Origin: Campylobacteraceae bacterium | Lineage (GTDB): Bacteria > Campylobacterota > Campylobacteria > Campylobacterales > Sulfurovaceae | Assembly: GCA_027063325.1 (NCBI GenBank) | Contig: JAMOSA010000098.1 | Span: forward strand, 1 to 5,431 | Length of the DNA: 5,431 bases | Direction: 5' to 3' | Part shown: piece after piece, positions 1-4,782 of the stretch | Layout of the letters: each line of letters opens with the position of its first letter | How positions within the stretch are numbered: the first letter of the stretch is position 1 | Made by a program: the position numbers and the translations under genes | Notes under the pieces: model-generated | Told to the model about the DNA's origin: nothing | Database searches by the model: none | What the model saw: only the letters and a program-made list of their open reading frames with translations

Positions 1-458
1 TCTATAAATACGATAGATCCATTTTGCAAGGTTGGTTCCATAGATTCACCCTCTACTTTCAAAGCTTCTATATTTTTAGGAGAGTTTAGACCAATAACAT
101 CTGTTATTATATTTTTATCTATATCTATATATTCAAAATTCTCATCATACACTTCTGCTCCACCACCTGCACTTACTCTAAGATCAGTATAGTATCTGAC
201 TCTAAAAAATTTGCTTGTCTCTTCTACTAGCATCTCTGCTGGTTGATCAAAAAACAGCCAATTTATACTGATTTTGTTTTTGGCACAAAACTCCATAATC
301 TCTTTGTATGGTATAGAGTTTCTTTTCTTCATGGTTGCAAAGGTAGCTTGGGATATACCAAGAGCAGAAGCTACATCCTTGTCAAACACTTTGCCTTTGA
401 TCTTGTTGTGAGATAGAATATCTTTCAATTTTTCAATAACTTCATTAAAATCTATCAT
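1..458 (-). CDS. S24-family (CI/LexA-like) transcriptional repressor, C-terminus cut by window edge
   Basis: This is the N-terminal 152 residues of a DNA-binding repressor with an S24 peptidase-like domain; the rest lies beyond position 1. Seen: a helix-turn-helix at about residues 26-46 (DVASALGISQATFATMKKR), followed by IPYKEIMEFCAKNKISINWLF at about 49-69, which is the pattern of the phage CI repressor HTH family. A linker leads to an Ala97-Gly98 pair inside VSAGGGAEVYDE, and then VEGESMEP with Ser139 at the position of the catalytic serine. In LexA and lambda CI, RecA-stimulated self-cleavage occurs at an Ala-Gly bond with the serine about 35-38 residues later; here the distance is 42. 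The catalytic lysine would be off the edge, so cleavage ability cannot be judged. The ATG at 458 has AGGAG (470-466) upstream with good spacing. It may be a prophage remnant or a domesticated regulator. It could also be a non-cleaving S24 protein. Its targets are unknown. Confidence 0.92.
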   Translation of the reverse strand, partial: MIDFNEVIEKLKDILSHNKIKGKVFDKDVASALGISQATFATMKKRNSIPYKEIMEFCAKNKISINWLFFDQPAEMLVEETSKFFRVRYYTDLRVSAGGGAEVYDENFEYIDIDKNIITDVIGLNSPKNIEALKVEGESMEPTLQNGSIVFI

Positions 459-463
459 AATTA

Positions 464-521
464 GACTCCTTTATATAGATAGTAATATATCAGATTATAT
501 ATAAATATTGAATTAGGAGTC
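464..521. repeat. Inverted repeat GACTCCT / AGGAGTC flanking the repressor promoter
   Basis: GACTCCT at 464-470 is exactly complementary to AGGAGTC at 515-521, with 44 bp between them. One arm covers the ribosome-binding site of the S24 repressor gene; the other overlaps its predicted -35. The arrangement would suit paired operator sites for autorepression. However, the right-hand resemblance could come from chance, because the left arm is constrained to be a Shine-Dalgarno sequence. Confidence 0.4.
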
Positions 522-523
522 AG
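494..523 (-). promoter_or_regulatory. Predicted promoter of the S24 repressor gene
   Basis: Reading the minus strand, a perfect TATAAT lies at 499-494, and CTGACT (4 of 6 matches to TTGACA) at 523-518, with an 18-bp spacer. Transcription would begin near 487, giving a leader of roughly 28 nt before the ATG at 458. The -35 overlaps one arm of the AGGAGTC inverted repeat, which suggests control at this site. Prediction from sequence only. Confidence 0.55.
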
Positions 524-559
524 TTATATGTCATATTGAAATATAAGGAGATAGTTTGC

Positions 560-584
560 CAAAGCCAAAGAGGCTATGGCTTTG
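560..584 (-). terminator. Hairpin downstream of sucD, possible terminator
   Basis: CAAAGCC (560-566) and GGCTTTG (578-584) form a perfect 7-bp stem with an 11-nt loop, beginning 6 bp after the sucD stop codon. A smaller alternative stem AGCC/GGCT lies inside it. No run of U follows the stem on the minus strand, so it is not a textbook intrinsic terminator. It may instead stabilise the 3' end of the sucCD mRNA or work together with Rho. Placement between sucD and a separately promoted gene supports a transcript-end role. Confidence 0.45.
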
Positions 585-590
585 AGTATA

Positions 591-1463
591 TTATTTAGAT
601 AAAACCTCTTTTACAGCTTTACCAATATCAGCAGGACTTACTACTACTTTTACTCCTGCTTCTTCTAATGCTGCCATCTTCTCTGCCGCTGTTCCGCTAC
701 CACCACTGATAATAGCTCCAGCATGTCCCATTCTCTTGCCTTTTGGTGCAGTTTGACCAGCAATAAATGCAACAACAGGTTTGCTTATATTCTCTTTGAT
801 GAATTTGGCTGCTTGAATCTCCAAATCACCACCAATCTCACCAATCATAACTATAGCTTCAGTTTCAGGATCTGCTTCAAACATAGGTAGTAATTGCTTG
901 TAACTAAGTCCAATGATAGGATCTCCGCCAATTCCAACAGCAGTTGTGATTCCATATCCCTCTTGAACTACCTGATGAGAAGCTTCATAAGTCAAAGTTC
1001 CAGATTTGGAGATGAGTCCAACATTTCCTTTTTTGAAAATATTTCCAGGCATAATACCTATCTTGCACTCCTCAGCTGTAATAACTCCTGGGCAGTTTGG
1101 TCCTATTGTACTCATTCCTTTTTTTGTTGCATACATCTTTGCATACATCATATCTTTAACAGGAGCACCTTCTGTGATAATTACAGCAAGCTCAATTCCA
1201 GCATCAGCTGCTTCCATTACAGCATCAGATACAAATGCAGGTGGTACAAAAATCATACTAACAGTTGCTCCGGTACTGTTAACTGCCTCTTTTACAGTAT
1301 TAAAAACTGGTTTTCCAAGATGCTCTTGTCCACCTTTTCCTGGAGTTACACCTCCTACTATTTGAGTACCATAATCCATACATTGAGATGCATGAAATGA
1401 ACCCTCTTTACCAGTAAAACCCTGAACAATTACTTTTGTATCTTTATTTACTAAAATACTCAT
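591..1463 (-). CDS. sucD: Succinyl-CoA synthetase (ADP-forming), alpha subunit
   Basis: The 290-residue protein is the CoA-binding and phosphohistidine-carrying subunit of succinyl-CoA synthetase, which interconverts succinyl-CoA and succinate with ATP formation in the cytoplasmic TCA cycle (or the reverse direction in a reductive cycle). Its length matches the E. coli subunit (289 aa). Seen: the CoA-binding Rossmann segment with GFTGKEGSFHA at 15-25; GPNCPG with Cys124; LISKSGTLTYE at about 150-160; Glu209 in IGEIGG; and GHAGAI with His247, the histidine phosphorylated during catalysis. The start is ATG at 1463, chosen because MSILVNKDTKV matches the family N-terminus and AAAGGAGAG lies just upstream inside the end of sucC. 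The frame stays open 28 codons further upstream, but that stretch is only sucC read in another frame. One base separates it from the sucC stop, so the two are translationally linked. No key residue is missing. Confidence 0.98.
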   Translation of the reverse strand: MSILVNKDTKVIVQGFTGKEGSFHASQCMDYGTQIVGGVTPGKGGQEHLGKPVFNTVKEAVNSTGATVSMIFVPPAFVSDAVMEAADAGIELAVIITEGAPVKDMMYAKMYATKKGMSTIGPNCPGVITAEECKIGIMPGNIFKKGNVGLISKSGTLTYEASHQVVQEGYGITTAVGIGGDPIIGLSYKQLLPMFEADPETEAIVMIGEIGGDLEIQAAKFIKENISKPVVAFIAGQTAPKGKRMGHAGAIISGGSGTAAEKMAALEEAGVKVVVSPADIGKAVKEVLSK

Positions 1464-1464
1464 A

Positions 1465-2634
1465 CTACTCTCCTTTTGCTGCTTCAACTGCTTTTTTTGC
1501 ACCATCTGCAAGATTTTCAGCTGTAATAATATTGTCAATATTTGCATTTCTTAAAATATCAGCAGCTTCAAGTGCATTTGTACCATCTAATCTTACAACA
1601 ACTGGTACATTAACTTCAGTTATTTTTGTAGCTTCTAGTATTCCATTGGCAACTCTATCACATCTTACGATTCCACCAAAAATATTTACAAAGATTGCTT
1701 TTACATTTGGATCTTGTAAAATAATCTCAAACCCTTTTGCAACAGTCTCTGGGTTTGCTCCGCCACCCACATCTAAGAAATTTGCAGGTTCTCCACCTTC
1801 GTGTTTGATAATATCCATAGTAGCCATTGCAAGTCCGGCACCATTTACCATACAACCTACATTACCATCTAGTTTGATATAGCTTAGACCATATTTTTTA
1901 GCTTCTACTTCAGTTGGCTCTTCTTCGCTTAGATCTCTCATAGCTTCAATATCTGGATGTCTGCCAAGAGCATTATCATCAAAGCCCATCTTTGCATCAA
2001 GAGCCAAAAATTTGCCATCACCTGTTTTGATTAGAGGGTTAATCTCTATCATCTCAGCATCATTATCCATATATACATCATATAGAGCTTTTGCAAATTT
2101 GATAAATGTACCAACTTCCTCTTTTGGAAGTCCCAAACCAAATGCCAACTCTCTACCATGGTATCCCTGGAATCCTATGGTTGGATCTATATTTACCTTT
2201 ACAATCTTCTCTGGTGTCTCTTCAGCTACTTTTTCTATCTCCATACCACCTTCAGTCGAAGCCATCATAACAGGCATCTCTTTGGCTCTGTCTAGTAGCA
2301 TACCCAGGTAGAATTCAGCTTGAATATCTGCACCCTCTTCTATATATACCTTTTGTACCAGTTTACCCTCTGGACCTGTTTGGTGAGTAACCAAAGTCAT
2401 ACCCAAGATAGCTTCGGCATACTCTTTTACCTCGTCTAAACTCTTAGCCAGTTTTACACCACCGCCAAGTCCTCTACCACCTGCGTGTATTTGAGCTTTT
2501 ACTACCCAAATATTACCACCTAGCTCTTTGGCAGCTTCTACTGCCTCTTCAACTGTATGTGCAATTTTTCCTCTTGGTGTAGGTACACCATACTTTTGGA
2601 ATATCTGTTTTGCTTGATACTCATGAATATTCAC
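1465..2634 (-). CDS. sucC: Succinyl-CoA synthetase (ADP-forming), beta subunit
   Basis: The 389-residue protein (388 in E. coli) is the nucleotide-binding and succinate-binding subunit, partner of the sucD product. Seen: the family N-terminus MNIHEYQAKQIF; an ATP-grasp domain over about residues 1-240 with KAQIHAGGRG at 46-55, Glu107, and the metal-site residues Glu197, Asn199 (EINPL) and Asp213 (LDAK), all at E. coli numbering. A C-terminal CoA-ligase domain carries DVGGGAN (288-294) and NIFGGIVRCD (317-326). Pro20 sits where E. coli has proline, which weakly favours ADP over GDP use. Translation starts at a GTG: the codon at 2634-2632 is the only start that keeps the conserved N-terminus, and AAAAGGAG lies 6 bases upstream. 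It is the first gene of the sucCD operon and reads divergently from the lipoprotein gene. The stop TAG is followed one base later by the sucD ATG. Confidence 0.98.
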   Translation of the reverse strand: MNIHEYQAKQIFQKYGVPTPRGKIAHTVEEAVEAAKELGGNIWVVKAQIHAGGRGLGGGVKLAKSLDEVKEYAEAILGMTLVTHQTGPEGKLVQKVYIEEGADIQAEFYLGMLLDRAKEMPVMMASTEGGMEIEKVAEETPEKIVKVNIDPTIGFQGYHGRELAFGLGLPKEEVGTFIKFAKALYDVYMDNDAEMIEINPLIKTGDGKFLALDAKMGFDDNALGRHPDIEAMRDLSEEEPTEVEAKKYGLSYIKLDGNVGCMVNGAGLAMATMDIIKHEGGEPANFLDVGGGANPETVAKGFEIILQDPNVKAIFVNIFGGIVRCDRVANGILEATKITEVNVPVVVRLDGTNALEAADILRNANIDNIITAENLADGAKKAVEAAKGE

Positions 2635-2640
2635 AATATT

Positions 2641-2648
2641 CTCCTTTT
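2641..2648 (-). promoter_or_regulatory. Ribosome-binding site that fixes the sucC GTG start
   Basis: On the minus strand AAAAGGAG (2648-2641) is followed by a 6-base spacer and then GTG at 2634-2632. A strong match at ideal spacing, together with the conserved protein start MNIHEYQ, supports the non-ATG initiation codon. Confidence 0.85.
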
Positions 2649-2664
2649 GTGATGAAGTCTTAAT

Positions 2665-2670
2665 ATTATA
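2665..2670 (-). promoter_or_regulatory. Predicted -10 box of the sucCD promoter
   Basis: A perfect TATAAT lies at 2670-2665 on the minus strand, which would place the transcript start near 2659, about 25 nt before the GTG start. There is no good -35 at 16-18 bp. Instead, A-runs lie upstream at 2678-2673 and 2714-2708. AT-rich tracts in place of a conserved -35 are known for Campylobacter and Helicobacter sigma70 promoters. Confidence 0.6.
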
Positions 2671-2718
2671 GGTTTTTTACCCTAAATAGTGTACAAAATG
2701 TAACAACTTTTTTTAAGA

Positions 2719-2779
2719 TATTGTAAAATGTGTATAGTTTCTACACCATTAATAAAAATAGTTACATTGTTATTGTAAA
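2719..2779 (+). repeat. Direct repeat TATTGTAAA, two copies 52 bp apart
   Basis: TATTGTAAA occurs at 2719-2727 and again at 2771-2779, and both copies run into an ATGTGT-type stretch ending in GTATA. The 52-bp period is close to five turns of the DNA helix, so both copies would face the same side. The second copy sits just upstream of the lipoprotein -10 box. Low sequence complexity makes a chance origin possible. Confidence 0.35.
2727..2750. promoter_or_regulatory. Palindrome centred between the divergent promoters, candidate operator
   Basis: The arms AATGTGTA (2727-2734) and TACACCATT (2742-2750) are complementary over 8 pairs with a single extra C, separated by 7 bases. A wider inverted pair, AATGTAAC (2697-2704) and GTTACATT (2761-2768), brackets it. 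Both lie between the outward-facing -10 boxes at 2670 and 2788 and so would be outside either predicted transcript. That favours a protein-binding site over an RNA hairpin. No known regulator motif was recognised. Confidence 0.4.
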
Positions 2780-2787
2780 TGTGTGTG

Positions 2788-2793
2788 TATAAT
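2788..2793 (+). promoter_or_regulatory. Predicted -10 box of the lipoprotein gene
   Basis: A perfect TATAAT at 2788-2793 follows a GTGTGTG stretch. The nearest -35-like hexamer, TTGTTA at 2767-2772, is only 15 bp away, shorter than usual. Transcription would begin near 2800, leaving a leader of about 12 nt to the ATG at 2812 or 30 nt to the ATG at 2830. Confidence 0.5.
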
Positions 2794-2811
2794 TATGACA
2801 GTGATATTTGA

Positions 2812-3264
2812 ATGAAGGTAGATAAGAGTATGAGATATACTTTAGAGTTGTTAATAGCTATTGGTATTATTGGTTTGATGAGTGGATGTGTTAGTAGTTC
2901 AAGTGAAGATATTACGCCAAAAAGTGTTACTGTAGTAAATAATAGTACCAACTCCTCTTTGCCATTTACAGGCAGAAGAGTATTTAATTTTATGGGAACA
3001 GATAGTACAGCTGAAGATATTACAATAAATAGTGATGGTACTACTGTTGTAGGTAAGATTCCTTATGGGGATATAAAAAGGATTGTATATTATAAAGGAG
3101 AGTATCAAAATCCAATACCTATAGATGATGAGACCAAATATTATATAAACGGAAATCGCATATTTATACTCAACAGTGATGGCTCAATTGCAAATGGTTG
3201 TCCAAAAGTGAGTGGAACAACAGAGGAGAAGAGTCCAATATGTGTATCTGAACTAAAAGAGTAG
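2812..3264 (+). CDS. Predicted small lipoprotein of unknown function
   Basis: I do not recognise this family. From the ATG at 2812 it has 150 residues. Basic residues (K2, K5, R8) precede a hydrophobic stretch (LELLIAIGIIGL) and the lipobox-like LMSGC with Cys26, so it is probably exported by Sec, lipid-modified and anchored in a membrane facing the periplasm or surface. Methionine at lipobox -3 and a glutamate (E12) early in the hydrophobic core are less usual. A Ser/Thr/Asn-rich linker follows (about 27-49), then a compact region with likely beta strands including TTVVGKIPYGDIKRIVYY. Cys130 and Cys144 near the C-terminus could form a disulfide. The start is uncertain: ATG 2830 (MRYTLELL, 144 aa) gives a cleaner signal peptide and has AAGG at 2815-2818 ahead of it, whereas ATG 2812 has no clear ribosome site. 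It is divergent from sucCD and precedes rho, which has its own promoter. Confidence 0.8.
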   Translation: MKVDKSMRYTLELLIAIGIIGLMSGCVSSSSEDITPKSVTVVNNSTNSSLPFTGRRVFNFMGTDSTAEDITINSDGTTVVGKIPYGDIKRIVYYKGEYQNPIPIDDETKYYINGNRIFILNSDGSIANGCPKVSGTTEEKSPICVSELKE

Positions 3265-3274
3265 CAGTAATTAT

Positions 3275-3303
3275 TTGACTTTTAAACTCAAAAGGAATAT
3301 AAT
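3275..3303 (+). promoter_or_regulatory. Strong sigma70-type promoter of rho-murI
   Basis: TTGACT (3275-3280, 5 of 6 to consensus) and a perfect TATAAT (3298-3303) are separated by exactly 17 bp. This is the best promoter match in the window and has a real -35, which is uncommon in this lineage. It begins 10 bp after the lipoprotein stop. The transcript should start near 3310, giving a leader of about 120 nt before rho. Confidence 0.82.
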
Positions 3304-3323
3304 CTTACAACTACGATATTTAA

Positions 3324-3351
3324 GCAGAAGTTGCCAAATGGTCTATTCTGC
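3324..3351 (+). promoter_or_regulatory. Hairpin in the rho leader
   Basis: GCAGAA (3324-3329) pairs perfectly with TTCTGC (3346-3351) around a 16-nt loop, near the 5' end of the predicted rho leader. No U-run follows, so it is not an intrinsic terminator. It could be part of a leader fold that controls rho expression, or chance. Confidence 0.3.
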
Positions 3352-3379
3352 CAATTTCAAGAGTGTGAAACAGTACTGA
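3338..3379 (+). CDS. Possible 13-codon leader peptide upstream of rho
   Basis: An ATG at 3338 opens a 13-residue frame (MVYSANFKSVKQY) ending at TGA 3377-3379, inside the predicted rho leader. A weak AGAAG ribosome site lies at 3326-3330, 7 bases upstream, within the left arm of the leader hairpin. E. coli rho also has a short leader ORF (rhoL), but I see no sequence relationship. A frame this short arises easily by chance, so this is a candidate only. Confidence 0.2.
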   Translation: MVYSANFKSVKQY

Positions 3380-3392
3380 ATTTATACTCTAC

Positions 3393-3423
3393 ATCAATAT
3401 TACTACCTTAAAGATCAATATTA
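3393..3423 (+). repeat. Direct repeat ATCAATATTA next to the rho ribosome site
   Basis: ATCAATATTA occurs at 3393-3402 and 3414-3423, exactly 21 bp apart (two helical turns). The second copy runs straight into the Shine-Dalgarno AAGAGG at 3423-3428. CTTAA at 3407-3411 could also pair with TTAAG at 3421-3425 and mask part of that site, though the stem is only 5 bp. A regulator site or a translational control element would fit. Confidence 0.4.
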
Positions 3424-3432
3424 AGAGGAAAA

Positions 3433-4767
3433 ATGGACGAAACCAGACAAAAAAATTCTACAAATAACAATTCAAGAAAAAATCATAATCGCACACATAT
3501 ACCGGTTGAGGGTTACAAGATAGAAGAGCTTCAGCAAAAGCCTCTTGAGGAACTTATCGAGATAGCCAGAAAGATGAAAGTTGACAACCCAAATGAGTTT
3601 CGTAGAAAAGATTTGATATTTGAGATACTCAAATCACAAGTATCCCAGGGGGGATATATCCTGTTTACCGGAATTTTGGAGATTATGAATGATGGATATG
3701 GATTTTTGCGTTCAATTGACGGTAACTTTGCAAACTCATCAAATGATACCTATGTAAGCTCTACTCAAATCAAAAGATTTGCCCTAAGAAATGGTGATGT
3801 GGTAACTGGGCAAGTTAGAGCTCCAAAAGATCAAGAGAAGTATTATGCTCTGCTAAAGATAGAGGCTATCAACTATTTGCCGCCAGAAGAGTCCAAAAAG
3901 AGACCACTCTTTGATAACCTTACTCCACTGTATCCAAATGAGAAGTTAAAGTTGGAGTATCATCCAATGAAGCTTACAGGTCGTGTAATAGATCTATTTT
4001 CTCCTATGGGTAAGGGTCAAAGAGCTTTGATTGTAGCACCTCCCCGTACCGGTAAGACAGAGTTGCTCAAAGAGATAGCACACGGTATTACACACAATAA
4101 TCCGGATGCTACACTGATGGTACTCTTGGTTGATGAGAGACCAGAAGAGGTTACTGATATGCAGCGTTCAGTCAAGGGTGAAGTTTACTCCTCTACATTT
4201 GATATGCCAGCCCAAAACCATGTAAGAACAGCAGAGATGGTTATAGAAAGAGCCAAAAGGAGAGTAGAACTTGGGCAAGATGTAATAATTTTGCTAGATT
4301 CTATTACAAGACTTGCTAGAGCTTATAATACTGTTACACCAAGCTCAGGCAAGGTACTCTCAGGCGGAGTTGATGCCAATGCTTTACACAAACCAAAAAG
4401 ATTCTTTGGAGCAGCCAGAAATATAGAAAATGGCGGAAGTCTTACTATTATAGCTACTGCTTTGATTGAGACTGGAAGTCGTATGGATGAAGTAATCTTT
4501 GAAGAGTTCAAAGGTACCGGAAATGCCGAAGTAGTCCTAAGTCGCCATGTAGCAGAGCGTAGAATCTATCCGGCAATTGATGTAACCAAATCAGGAACAA
4601 GAAAAGAGGAGTTACTGACACCTCCTGAAGTGCTACAAAAGGTATGGGCTATTAGAAATGCCATGCAGAGTATGGAAGAGGTTGACGGACTCAAGTTTCT
4701 GTTTAGCAAAATGCTCAAAACAAAAAGCAATGAAGAGTTTTTGAGTATTATGAATGATGGTGCCTAG
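3433..4767 (+). CDS. rho: Transcription termination factor Rho
   Basis: This 444-residue protein is the hexameric ATP-driven RNA helicase that ends transcription of untranslated RNA. Seen, in order: a polar, Asn- and Lys-rich N-terminal tail (about 1-24), which with small insertions makes it longer than E. coli Rho (419 aa); an N-terminal helical Rho domain (about 30-70); the cold-shock-like RNA-binding domain with DGYGFLRS at 87-94; then the ATPase core. The core shows P-loop APPRTGKT (202-209), VDERPEEV with Glu235 (catalytic-glutamate region), Walker B VIILLD (284-289), the Q-loop SGGVDANALHKPKRFF (310-325) that grips RNA, and SGTR with Arg390, matching the arginine finger. E. coli has PPKAGKT at the P-loop, so Arg205 and Thr206 differ but the essential Gly-Lys-Thr is intact. 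The ATG at 3433 has AAGAGG at 3423-3428. It is the first gene of a predicted rho-murI operon driven by the promoter at 3275. Nothing suggests loss of function. Confidence 0.98.
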   Translation: MDETRQKNSTNNNSRKNHNRTHIPVEGYKIEELQQKPLEELIEIARKMKVDNPNEFRRKDLIFEILKSQVSQGGYILFTGILEIMNDGYGFLRSIDGNFANSSNDTYVSSTQIKRFALRNGDVVTGQVRAPKDQEKYYALLKIEAINYLPPEESKKRPLFDNLTPLYPNEKLKLEYHPMKLTGRVIDLFSPMGKGQRALIVAPPRTGKTELLKEIAHGITHNNPDATLMVLLVDERPEEVTDMQRSVKGEVYSSTFDMPAQNHVRTAEMVIERAKRRVELGQDVIILLDSITRLARAYNTVTPSSGKVLSGGVDANALHKPKRFFGAARNIENGGSLTIIATALIETGSRMDEVIFEEFKGTGNAEVVLSRHVAERRIYPAIDVTKSGTRKEELLTPPEVLQKVWAIRNAMQSMEEVDGLKFLFSKMLKTKSNEEFLSIMNDGA

Positions 4768-4768
4768 T

Positions 4769-4773
4769 AAGAG
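4769..4773 (+). promoter_or_regulatory. Ribosome-binding site for the murI GTG start
   Basis: AAGAG at 4769-4773, just after the rho stop, lies 9 bases before the GTG at 4783. An in-frame TAA at 4768-4770 rules out any start further upstream, and no ATG lies between it and the conserved GVFDSG motif, so GTG 4783 is the best start. Confidence 0.6.
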
Positions 4774-4782
4774 TATTTTAAA

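Noticed and set aside
531..590. Small plus-strand genes or a small RNA in the gap between the repressor and sucD
   Set aside because: Frames are only a few codons long and no promoter faces right; apart from the hairpin at 560-584 I see nothing there.
1464..1547. 28-codon N-terminal extension of sucD, open to an ATG at 1547
   Set aside because: It is the end of sucC read in another frame. MSILVNKDTKV at 1463 has its own ribosome site and gives the usual family length.
894..1882. Three plus-strand open frames (894-1400, 1006-1365, 1436-1882)
   Set aside because: They lie antisense to sucD and sucC, have low-complexity translations rich in Ser, Ile, Cys or Ala, and no ribosome sites or recognisable motifs.
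2012..2311. Plus-strand open frame inside sucC
   Set aside because: Antisense shadow of the ATP-grasp coding region, with no initiation signal or family resemblance.
2671..2681. GGT-TTTTT-ACC dyad beside the sucCD -10 box
   Set aside because: Only 3 bp arms around a T-run; too weak to call an operator or terminator.
2899..3108. Minus-strand open frame across the lipoprotein gene
   Set aside because: The opposite strand has a signal peptide and lipobox in a longer frame; this one has neither a start context nor a plausible domain.
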